Assembly (NCBI GenBank): GCA_033725935.1
Contig: MU867131.1
Location: 62,001 to 126,000, forward strand
Length of the DNA stretch: 64,000 bases
Direction: 5' to 3'
Origin: Cladorrhinum sp. PSN259
Taxonomy: Eukaryota; Ascomycota; Sordariomycetes; Sordariales; Podosporaceae
Positions 1 through 9,510 of the stretch are shown piece after piece. The stretch's first letter is position 1; every line of letters begins with the position of its first letter. The notes beneath the pieces are model-generated. The model had not been told where the DNA came from and did no database searches. It worked only from the letters and a program-made list of their open reading frames with translations. The translations under genes were made by a program, and so were the position numbers.

Positions 1-296
1 ATGAGGGCCGCCTTTTGATTTGTTGTGCCCGTGACATTGACGGTTCGATAGACGCTTCCATCAGACTTGGTCGGATTCATCTCAACATTCTCGCGAACAA
101 TCTGTGAGATAGAAATAAGCCTGTGTCCATCAGAAAAAAAGAGCAAGACTGTACTTACGTCCTCGATGAGCAATTCGGCGATCCCTGCGATGGATTCAGG
201 AGTTTTTTGGCCTTTGATCAGATTGACAATGGTATCGGCAGAAACAAACTGAGCGTTGCCAAAGTAGGCATCCTGCGCGGATTCCGGCCCTTCCAT
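1..296 (-). CDS. 5' end of an unrecognised protein-coding gene (runs off the left edge)
   Basis: The minus strand has an ATG at 296 followed by 46 codons (296-159). A good donor GTAAGT (158-153) and a CACAG acceptor (104-102) bound a 57-nt intron. The frame then continues from 101 to the window edge. The protein begins MEGPESAQDAYFGNAQF and after the intron continues IVRENVEMNP. At least 79 residues are visible; they are soluble, with no signal peptide or membrane segment. I do not recognise the family. The clean intron, the phase-0 join and the absence of stops support a real gene; function is unknown. The divergent-looking open frames over the same bases are shadows. Confidence 0.7.
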   Translation of the reverse strand, partial: MEGPESAQDAYFGNAQFVSADTIVNLIKGQKTPESIAGIAELLIEDVSTVLLFFSDGHRLISISQIVRENVEMNPTKSDGSVYRTVNVTGTTNQKAAL

Positions 297-679
297 GGTG
301 GGCTGTTAGATTCGGTGAGATATAGTGACGACAAAGGTGAGAGCGCGGAAGGTCGTCCCTGCTAGGAAGTGAATGCGGTCTGCGCAAAAAGGGAAGAACA
401 AGGCGGGGTTTCAATGAAAACCGACGTGACAGTGGGGCTTGAGAGTGAAAAGCACTTGCGAGAAAAAAGGACTTGCGAGAGAAAAAGAACATTACGTGAA
501 TTCGCAAAATCACAAAAATTAATAACTCTTTTGACCAATTGTCCCATATCTGATCTGAGAGACAATGTCCTATACAGCCCCGCTTCGGCCCTATTGTTTG
601 CCTTAAAACCCCTTTTGAATCAATACCGGCAAGTTCAACTCTGAGCCTTAAATTGAGGAAAAGAAACCCCAACCCGGTA
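297..679. other. spacer upstream of the left-edge gene
   Basis: This 383-bp spacer lies between the start of the left-edge gene and the stop of the carboxylesterase. It should hold the promoter of the former and the 3' end of the latter. I see no RNA gene, repeat or clear TATA box. Confidence 0.5.
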
Positions 680-2407
680 TCACCCAGCTGTACCCAAAGC
701 ACCCATAACAACGCCCTGACAAGCCTGATGATACACAGCCGAATCCCCAAACTCAACCTTGTTCTTATTATTAGCTCCTAGCTTCACAACAGTCTTCCCC
801 GCAGCATCAAATTTCGGCCATCCCATCTCCCTCTCGAGCCCATTCCAAGGATCCTCAGCAAATACCCTCCAAGCGCTCTGTATGTACCTCATCAGTCCCT
901 TTTGCTCCTCACTCATCTTCAACCCGCTAACATCCTCCGATCCCCCAAAAACCATGTGCAGATCGACCCCGTGATACGCACCGGACCCCTCATATAACCT
1001 CGTATTCTCCCAGTCAGCAAAGTACCGATAGACCCACGAGGGCACACCCCACCCCTTCCTCGCTTCAGCTTGATACAAGACGGGACAAGTAAAACTCTCC
1101 AAGTCAAAATCCCTAACCTGCTCTTCGGTCGGCACAATCCCCTGACCGTATGCGGGAACCTGATAGTACCCATTCTCATTCTCCGTACTCCCGATCAGCA
1201 CCGGTATCCGACTAAAACTCCCATTCGCCGTGAGACGCAGGTACTCCTCGGCGGTAAAAACAATCTCTCCGTCAGGTACGGGCCAAAAAGCAGAAATACT
1301 CCTCAGCACGTTCCTGCTTTTTGCGGGTTTGACACCCGCCGCTGCTTCCTTGAGGACCTCCCAGCCCCCTTTTCGCATACACGCCATAACGATATCACCT
1401 ATGCCGGAACAACCGACAGCTTCGACGACCGCCTCCCAGTTCCGCTCTTGAACTTTCCTATCGTTGCCGGGGAAACTAAACGCGTTCCCGGAGTGCGCAA
1501 TTATTCCCTTCACTGGAATACCATCGTTTTTATAAGAATAATAAGCCCAGTAATCAACTCCGACTCCACCGGACGACTGTCCCATCAGCACTATCCTCGA
1601 CGGATCACCTCCGAACCCCTCAATGTTATCGCGCACCCACTCGACGGCGAGTCTCTGGTCCCTCAATCCCAGATTTTGTTTCTCATTTTTCATGTCGTTG
1701 CCGTATCCCGGAAACCCAAAGATGCCCAATCGGTAATTAACGCTCACCACCACCACGGAGTCGTCTTGTTCGGCACCACTCGCCGCAAAGTGCTTGCCGT
1801 TGTAGAACGGCGTGTTTGTGAAACCGACCGTGAATCTACCTCCGTAAAAGAATATAATCACCGGTTTCAACTTATTCTTGTTCTTCTTTTTATTTCCGTC
1901 CGTGTTGTCATTGTTAATAGAACTTTTTCTTGTTCTTGTTCTTGTTGTAGGTTGAGTCCAGATATTCAAAGTCAAACAGTCCTCACTCTGAGTAATCTGG
2001 CCTGTTCCGTCCCCGGCGCCGTGACCCGAAGCAAAGTAACCGATTATTCGTTGGGCTTGGGGTGTCAAACCCGGGTAATTCGTTACTGGTTTCGAGGGTG
2101 TGGATGGGCAGTCGTAGCCGAACGATGTGGCGTTGAGGATTAGATTCTGAGGCTGACTCAAAAGTGTTCTCGGGGGTGAGAAGCGGAGGTTGTTGATGGG
2201 CGGTTGGGCGTAGGGAATTCCCAGGTATTCGAGGACGCAGGATGAGGAGGTGTTGGATGCGAAGTGCCCGTGGATTATTAGGCCGGTTGAGGTTCGGACG
2301 GGATCATGTTCAAATTGTGAGTCGCAGGATGTCGAAAGAGCTCCAGTTGTTGTGGGGACCGTTAACAACAGGGTGAATACTAGGATGAGTGGGGGCGACG
2401 GCGCCAT
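680..2407 (-). CDS. secreted type-B carboxylesterase / lipase-like alpha/beta hydrolase
   Basis: A single-exon 575-residue protein starts at ATG 2407. A hydrophobic signal peptide covers about residues 1-23, so it is probably secreted. It fits the carboxylesterase type B family (COesterase): the nucleophile elbow reads GQSSGGVG after GFGGDPSRIVLM, the upstream oxyanion region contains FFYGG, the likely acid residue is the Glu in TENENGYY, and the catalytic His is in AYHGVDLHMVFG. The family hydrolyses carboxylic esters; the substrate is not deducible. Length is normal. A TATA box lies 80 nt upstream of the ATG. A long antisense open frame at 1070-2143 is a shadow. Confidence 0.9.
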   Translation of the reverse strand: MAPSPPLILVFTLLLTVPTTTGALSTSCDSQFEHDPVRTSTGLIIHGHFASNTSSSCVLEYLGIPYAQPPINNLRFSPPRTLLSQPQNLILNATSFGYDCPSTPSKPVTNYPGLTPQAQRIIGYFASGHGAGDGTGQITQSEDCLTLNIWTQPTTRTRTRKSSINNDNTDGNKKKNKNKLKPVIIFFYGGRFTVGFTNTPFYNGKHFAASGAEQDDSVVVVSVNYRLGIFGFPGYGNDMKNEKQNLGLRDQRLAVEWVRDNIEGFGGDPSRIVLMGQSSGGVGVDYWAYYSYKNDGIPVKGIIAHSGNAFSFPGNDRKVQERNWEAVVEAVGCSGIGDIVMACMRKGGWEVLKEAAAGVKPAKSRNVLRSISAFWPVPDGEIVFTAEEYLRLTANGSFSRIPVLIGSTENENGYYQVPAYGQGIVPTEEQVRDFDLESFTCPVLYQAEARKGWGVPSWVYRYFADWENTRLYEGSGAYHGVDLHMVFGGSEDVSGLKMSEEQKGLMRYIQSAWRVFAEDPWNGLEREMGWPKFDAAGKTVVKLGANNKNKVEFGDSAVYHQACQGVVMGALGTAG

Positions 2408-2784
2408 GATGTATGTAGGAGTGAGGCTTGTTCTTACTGCTCTGGATGTGGAATGGAAGGTGGTTCTTGTGGGAACTCACCCCCGCTTTATAACAGGGGA
2501 TTGTACCCTATGCAAGGTACTTTAATATTACATGCCGAATTGGGGGAGCGATTTACATGCATGGCTGGTTACACCAGACATACAAACGAACCGTCAACAT
2601 CCGAGGCACCTGTCACCGTCTGGTACAATGAAATGATCTTGTCGTTGTTTGGAGAGAAAGCAGTTGATGGAAACCAAAGGATAGCTCAGACACAACGGAA
2701 AGGAGTCTCTAAAGCTCTCCATATAATTACGCCCTATAATAACCCCGACCCGCAAAACAAAGACAAACGCTTTTAACCTGGCCC
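2408..2784. other. spacer between STE6-like gene 3' end and esterase promoter
   Basis: This stretch of 377 bp holds the esterase promoter (annotated separately) and the 3' untranslated end of the ABC transporter gene. No other gene is visible. Confidence 0.5.
2487..2492 (-). promoter_or_regulatory. TATA box of the carboxylesterase, with adjacent CreA-type motif
   Basis: The minus strand reads TATAAA at 2492-2487, 80 nt upstream of the esterase ATG. It is followed directly by GCGGGG (2486-2481), which fits the SYGGRG binding consensus of the carbon-repressor CreA/Cre1. The TATA call rests on sequence and spacing. The CreA reading is inference, because that motif is short and common. Confidence 0.5.
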
Positions 2785-5700
2785 TTACCATCCCCCCTTC
2801 CCTTTTGGATCTTTTACTTCCTCCTCCTCCGAATGCCCCCTTTTCAAACCCCGTAAAGTCTGATCCCAAGTCCCCTCCTGAAACCTAACCTCATTCATGC
2901 GTCCCACCTCTTGATCCTCCTCCTCCTCCTCCTCCTCCTCCTCCTCCTCCTCCTCCTCATCATCATCATCCTCAATCTCCCCACCGACCAAATCCATCAT
3001 CGCCTTCCTCCTCGACTTCAACCTCCTAGCATCCCTCTCCTTCCTCTCATGATTACCACCAGAACCACCACGGGTAAACCCAACCAACTCCCTAAACTTC
3101 CCCGGCCCCCCTTCCCTCCTACACAGCTCCTCGTAGCCTCCACTCTCAACCACGACCCCGTTCTCAACCATCACCACCCGATCTGCAACCCTCATCATCT
3201 CTTTAGAGTGCGTAATGACCACCACTGCCATTTCGTTGCCCCCGCTGCTCCTAACTAGATTTATAATAACGTGCCGCACGCCCTCGGCTGCTTTTGCGTC
3301 CAGAGCCGAAGTAGGTTCATCCAGCACCAGCAACTTGGGTTGTCTGGCCAATGCGCGCGCAATGCAAAGCCGTTGAGCTTGACCGCCGGAGACTACTTGC
3401 CCTCCTTCACCCACTAGCGTACCATAGCCGTTCGGTAGGGAGATGACAAAATCGTGTATGCCTGCTGCTTGAGCTGCCGATATTACGTTCTCTTCTGACC
3501 TGAGGGGTGAAGTGTCAGATAGACCGTAGAGAATATTCTCAGATACGGTTGTGGGGAACAGAAATGGTCTCTGAGGGACATAAGAGATCTTGTTGGTCAA
3601 CGAAGAAGAAGCAATGAGTTTCGATGGGCAGGATTGGAATGTAAGTGGGTAGTTCCTTGTTGGTGGTGCGGTGGGACTTGGTGTGAGGATGGGAGAGAAT
3701 GTAAATGGCCGGACGAAGGATGCTGAGGTCGGCGTATCGACTTCTGTGATCGGGGAAGGAAGGGAGATCATATCGCCTGCGAGCCGTTGTGTTTCGATCA
3801 CTCTAGGACCGGGACCGCGGCCTCGGGGTTGTGACCCTGACTCTCGTCTGACTAGCGGGGAATACCGGTTGAGCAATGTTGCAGACTGTGGTGGAGGAGA
3901 TGGCAGATTCTCCATGGTTGGCGGTGGGGGTGGCTCCAAAGGTTCATATAACCGAAGTAAAAGAGCAGCGATGGTGGATTTACCGCAGCCAGAAGAACCT
4001 GCAATGGCTGTACAGGTCCCCGCTTTGATGCTAAGGTTGATCCCACGAAGAACCTCTCTCTCTGGAGCGCCAGGATAGGCGAAGCGCAAGTTCATCATGC
4101 TGACAGGTAAAGGAGAAGAAACGTGTGTCTTTTGGTTATTATCATCACCATCACCAGGGTCATAATGAAGATTGGCGTAGTAGAGCATTTGAGTGGCCGT
4201 TGCCTTGGACGCGGCAATCTGAGGAATAGCAGCAAGTGCCATGACAGAGGTACCGAGAGCGAAGAGAATGAGGTTAATAACCTTGATAATATCCGTAACG
4301 GTGATAGAGTAACTGCTGAGGAGCTTTGCGGCATAATAATAAACGAGAGCTGTCACGTAGAGGGCCATTGACGAATAGAAACCATAAAAGATGCCCACAA
4401 TAGCCGCTCGCTTGTACCCCAAAAGATACGTCGAGTGCGCAGAGCGAGTGTGCTTCTCCGAAAAGTATTTCTCCAGAGTCAATGCGCGAACAACCTTGAT
4501 ATTGGCAAAGGTTTCGGCAAAGAGCATGCTCGTGGCTGTTGCAGCCGAGTTGGCGATGGTTTCCCACTTGTCACTCAGGTAGGCATTAATCCTTGCTGCA
4601 CTGATGGCAGCCGGAAGACCAGCAAGAGCAACTAGAGTAAGATCCCATTTGATGATCAGAGCCCACACAAGTGCAATGCCAATCATGACTGTGACCGTCA
4701 AGACGATGGGGACAAACATGCCCACCAACTTGCGCATCTCCTCAGCATTGCGGTCCAGACATTGAGTGATACGCTGTGGTGAGTGGTTCTCTTTGTCAAA
4801 CCATGCCTTGGGCTGGTTGAGAATGCGCTTGATCGCCTCGGCGCGCAAACAGTTCACCCACTGCTGAGCAACCTGTTCCATACAAAGGTAGCCAAAGAAG
4901 GTGGCAATCCCGTCAATGGTAGCGACGATGGCAAGGTATCCTGCCCACTTGGAGCCTGCATCCCCAGGGCCTCCCGGGTTCCAAAAGGCCCCAAGAAGGT
5001 TTGCGAAGACGAAAGAGAAGACAGGATTCGCACCTGCAATCACGAGACAAAAAAGAAAGCCGAGAATAAGCTGAACCTTGGCTTTGGCGTCCAGTGTTGG
5101 CCAGACAGTCTTCAGTATGGCTTTAAGAGAAGGCAGTCTGTGCCCCTTAGGCACCTTTCCTTTTTTCTTGTCCTTGCTGCTAGCGAGGACCTCAAGAAAG
5201 AAGCGGTCAATTGAATCCATAGAAGCATGGGCTTCTACCGTGGATTGCTCCTCAACTGTGACTCTCCGTCTTCGTACACTTGGCGACCGAGATCTGTGCC
5301 TCTGCACACCCATACCCTGATAAGTGACAAGGTTGAGGCTGTGACGCTGATAATCAGCGAGCGACCTAGCCATGGAATTCGGGCGTGATGATGGGCGCCT
5401 GAAAGCCCCTGAAGCACGGGCAGATTCCCCAGTAGAGCCGCGGCGTGATCTAGCCTTAGTATATAAATCCATGGACAGTGGGCGATTTGACTCGATGGAG
5501 CCTCTACGGCTCCGAGGAGGTCGATGCTCCTCCGCATCATTATGCTCTGTGAAGTACGAAAACCGTGGTATGAAACCCAGAGATACCCCCTTTCGGCTGT
5601 TCACAATAGTGCCACGAAGAATTCTACTCAACGCTGCCTCTTGGATTGGTTCCTCATCGGAGGTATAGTCATCATCGCAAAACTCGTCATCACCGCTCTG

Positions 5701-7762
5701 ACACTCATCTGAGTCATGAGCGCCTCCATCATCTGCAGAAGCAAGCAAGGACGCAAAAAGTCCAAATCGCTCCCCAGCGATCTCCTTCCTCAATCCTTTT
5801 TGAACAATCGAGCCATCTGCCATGACGTAGACGTACTCACTGTCCTCGATATGACCAACCTCGTGAGTAATGATGATGGTTGTCTTGTCTTTTCTCCAAA
5901 TCCGAATGGCATCCATGATCAAGACTCTGCTGACCGGATCCAGGCCACTGGTGACCTCATCAAGGATGAGGACGGGAGGGTCGCGCAACCTGGCCCTGGC
6001 GATTGCCAGTCTTTGTTGCTGGCCGCCACTGAGGTTGTGGCCTCCCAGTCCCAGCTTGGTTTGGAGACCATCAGGCATGGTGGCGATGGTAGATTGGAGA
6101 AGTGCCATGCTACATGCTTCTTGGACGTCTTCTGCTGTCACTTTCTCTAGGTCTTGAGCACCAAAGGCAACGTTTTGGAAGAAGGTATCGTTGAAGAGGA
6201 TGCTGCTTTGTTGGATCAAAGTGACATTCCGTCGGAGCCATTCCATGTCTAGTGTGGCGATGGGGTTGCCATCAACCGTGATGTGGCCCGTCAGGGGTTC
6301 ATAGAAGCGGAGCAAGAGGTTACCCAGTGTGCTCTTGCCTGAACCACTCCTGCCAACCACATAGGTAATGTCTCCAGGACGGAAGTGGAAGTTTGAACGG
6401 TTGAGAACGGTGTTGGAGGGATTCGAGGGATAAGCAAAGCTGACATCAGTAAACCTGATGTCCCCAAGACAAGTCCTAGGTTTGAGCCAGCCATTCTTGC
6501 TCCCCCCCCCCTGTTCATCTCGGGGATCCTCTGCCACATTCTTGAGTAGCTGCGCGGCGGTCATGCCCTTTGCCAGAACCAGCCACTCTGGGCCAAGGGT
6601 CTCAAGACTCTTGAAAGCAGTCAGTGCGGCATAAAAGGTTGTCAGAGCATCTCCTGGTGTAAGCTCTTGCTTGTCGACGAGAACAACCGCAAAATAAAAG
6701 CCAGCAACAAACAGCATGATCATCCATGTCTTGATGTAACTCATTTGGCCGACATTGCAGAGCACCTGGCGCGTGTAGTACTTTGCCGATCGTCGAATGG
6801 CCGAGATAAACTCGAAAGATTCCTGATCGGCGGCATTGTAGACTTTGACTAGATCAATGGCTGTAGTTGCTGCCGTAGCATGCTTGGCTGCTTCGGCGAG
6901 TTCGCGCTTCTGTGCCTCGATGGCGGGATCGAGAAAACGGCTAATTCCCCAGAGAATGAGAGCCGAGGGTACGCCGGTCGAGATCAGGACGAGAGTGAGT
7001 TTCCACGAGAACACGAAAGCGACGATGAAACAGGCGAGGAAGACGAAGAGATCGCACACGAGAAACCCGAGAGTTTGTGATGTTGCCAGCTGAAGCTCTC
7101 TTGTTTGGCTGTAAAAAAAAAAAAACCATTTAATTAACTTGCATCTTTTCTGTTACCATGTCAATCAAGTATACTTACGTCTGAATCTGTACCAGAAGAC
7201 CCCATATTCCTTCATCTCTAAGATCGTACCATCCAGCCGTCTTGCGCAACAGCGCCGCAAACATTGTCTCTCTGGTCGTCCTGGCCCTGACCTCGCCATT
7301 CATCATCCACAGAGCGATATCTAGCGACGCGAATAGCCACATGCCCAGACCAAGGAGGACAAAATAGATGGACCAGCTCGATATCTCGGAAATGAATTCC
7401 TCTGAGGCGAGCTCGCCGGTACTCCATTTGGTGATGATGCCGAATATTTGACCAAGAAATATGACGTATGCGGTACGACTTGCGGCGACGATTGCCGAAG
7501 TAACGAACGAGAGTAATATCCACGGGATGTGTTTTGGACGAGTAAAACTGAAAAGAGTGGCAAAGGTAGACTTGGTGGTCACTTGTGGTGGTGGTGGTGG
7601 TGGTGGTGGTGTCTTTTGTCTCGTAGATGTGTTAGTATCATCTTGGATATTGATGGCATAGTCACCGTCGTTTCGAGTGGTTTGTGTTGTTGTCGAAGAG
7701 TCCTGCTCTTGCTTAAATAATTCCCCATCGGGACTAAAAGAGTGAGTGGCTGAGAGTCCCAT
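2785..7762 (-). CDS. STE6: Ste6-like ABC exporter (a-factor-type pheromone transporter)
   Basis: Two exons, 7762-7179 and 7108-2785, join around a 70-nt intron (GTAAGT donor, poly-T/ACAG acceptor) to give 1635 residues. The layout is two repeats of six membrane helices plus an ATP-binding domain. NBD1 has Walker A GRSGSGKST near residue 447, signature LSGGQQQRLAIARA and Walker B VLILDEVTSGLD. NBD2 has Walker A GSSGCGKST near residue 1235, signature VSGGQAQRLCIARAL and Walker B LLVLDEPTSALD. Both sites look catalytically competent. The family exports farnesylated peptide pheromone across the plasma membrane; the Ste6 assignment rests on overall architecture and the long linker, and a multidrug exporter is the alternative. 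Oddities are a roughly 115-residue Pro/Ser-rich insertion inside NBD2, a 10-G run in the coding strand near residue 395, and a poly-Glu tail near residue 1585. An in-frame TTG at 7771 lies upstream; I chose the ATG. Confidence 0.85.
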
Positions 7763-8164
7763 TTTGGCCAAAGACTGCAGGATATATCAGTTAAAAGGAG
7801 AGAACTCTAATGAATCCATAGTATTAAGGAGATTTTGAGTCCAGAGAGCCAAAAGGTACTCGGGCTTCCGGCCTACACAAAATGCCCGAAATAAATTTTT
7901 ACAATGAGTATATTGATACATCGCAGCCATGATATTCTCCGAGTCTCGACTCATAGTGAGAATACTAAGATGTGTGTTGTGGTGTTGCCTTTGTGTAGGC
8001 TTAATATTGTGGTTGGGAATCTCAGGGGGGTGGGGCTGCAGGAACAATACTAACAACCACAAAGCAGCAGTACCATGTGCAAGAAGGGGCGCCGGGGGAT
8101 GCATGGACAGTGACCTGTCGGCCCGTAAAAATGGTATCATGTTAAATCCAGAACGACATTCTTT
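7763..8164. other. spacer between PBDC1 3' end and STE6-like promoter
   Basis: This stretch of 402 bp should contain the promoter and leader of the STE6-like gene and the 3' end of the PBDC1 gene. No RNA gene, TATA box or repeat is evident. Confidence 0.4.
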
Positions 8165-8711
8165 TTAGGCGCTCGCCTTTTGCTTTTGAGCCTCCTCGTA
8201 GATCCAATCGTTGAGACCAGCCCTGTTCCGCGCAATCTCGATGGCATAGAATTGCATCCTTGGAACAAAGATGGTCTCCTTCTGGCCATACTCAAACTTG
8301 GGGCCGGTCCGCAGCATGGTGCCGAAGTTGTAGTCATCCACCTTCTTCTCGTAGGCCATCATGAAGTTGCGCCACCTCTCCTTGCCAGACTTGCTCTTCA
8401 TCTCATCCTCGTCAATTGTTGCAGCGGGGTCGAACTCGGGGAAGTCCTTCTTGAGGTGCTCGATGATGTCGTCGTCGATCTTGGTAAGGCGGAGGGTCGA
8501 GCCCTTGACCTTCTCGAGGATGGACCAGTATGTCTCCATGTGTTGGACACACTTGACAGCGAACTGCTTCTCGATCTATGGGCGCCGCGCGTGTCAGTTA
8601 AACAGATTGGGTCTGGGCCCCCACGCAACGGCACAAAGGCGCTCATACATCTTCAAAGTTGTCCGCATTTTCGGCATCGAAGCCCTGGGGGACCTGAGTG
8701 GCGATTGACAT
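8165..8711 (-). CDS. PBDC1 / YPL225W (Chp1) family protein, probable eEF1A chaperone
   Basis: Exon 1 (8711-8649) encodes MSIATQVPQGFDAENADNFED. After a 73-nt intron (GTATGA...CATAG), exon 2 (8575-8165) continues IEKQFAVKCVQHMETYWSIL, giving 157 residues. It matches the small polysaccharide-biosynthesis-domain-containing-1 family (human PBDC1, yeast YPL225W). Diagnostic stretches are the DAENADN start, the EKQFAVK...H.ETYW helix and the DFPEF...GKERWR.F..AYE..V.DYNFGT region. The yeast member has been reported as a ribosome-associated chaperone for newly made translation factor eEF1A; that role is carried over by homology. The protein is cytosolic, with no signal or membrane segment. Length is normal. 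The start choice is supported by the conserved N-terminus. Confidence 0.9.
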
Positions 8712-9510
8712 TTTGAATAGATTCTTGTTTTGATCTGGTTGATGGCTAGTGATCTCGAATCTCTACAGCGGACGATTGCAGGTTGCAATAGTTTATAGTG
8801 AGCAGGGCTGCAGGAGGGGCAAATTCAAGAAACTTTGCGACGCGCCCAGAAGCTTCGTGCAACTGCTGACCCTTGGTGGGGTTGATGACCGATTTTCGCG
8901 GGGTTGACAAGGATTGGGCAGTTAGGTATCGTTAAGAACATTTTTGAGACCCACCCATTTGAGCTGATGCCAAGAAATCGAAGGAAGGAGTCAGTGGGAG
9001 TTTCCGAACCCGAACCACATCTTTCCCTTATTGCTTCTTGCACCAACTTTGAGTTTTTGAGAGCCAAAACTCAGTTAAAGTTGGATCTATGCGGCGTGCA
9101 TTGCTGAAATATTTCTGATCCCCAAATTTAACGAATTTCCTCCCAGATTTCTTTTTTTTTTTTTTTTTTTTGGTGTCCATCATCAAACCATTTGCCCGCC
9201 CAGCAACAACAATGCTTTTGTTTACTTGGATTCAGGGGTCAGCAGGATGGATCCCCTCAGCGTTGATGCTGCCAACATGAGAGCTAGTATCAGCCACCAA
9301 CCAAGTAAAGACTTCAAGACCGTTGCAAGTTAATGATGCGCATTCCATCCGAGTCAGCTCATCGTAGGATATCCCCACCCATCAGTTCCGACAGCCCGGG
9401 TTCCGAATTCACACGTTGGTTTATTGGACGGCATTGTTGGAAGAGGGCGACGTGATGAGATATCTCTTCAGACGACAACTCGACAACTGCATCACTGTGC
9501 CGCACATCCG
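8712..9510. other. gene-free spacer with a long poly-T tract
   Basis: About 0.8 kb separates the diverging PBDC1 gene and the orphan-family gene. The only structure I see is an uninterrupted poly-T tract of about 20 nt near 9150-9172, a nucleosome-disfavouring element typical of fungal promoters. No coding sequence is supported. Confidence 0.4.

Noticed and set aside
1070..2143. 357-codon plus-strand open frame over the carboxylesterase
   Set aside because: Antisense shadow of a gene with clear catalytic motifs; no family signature in the translation.
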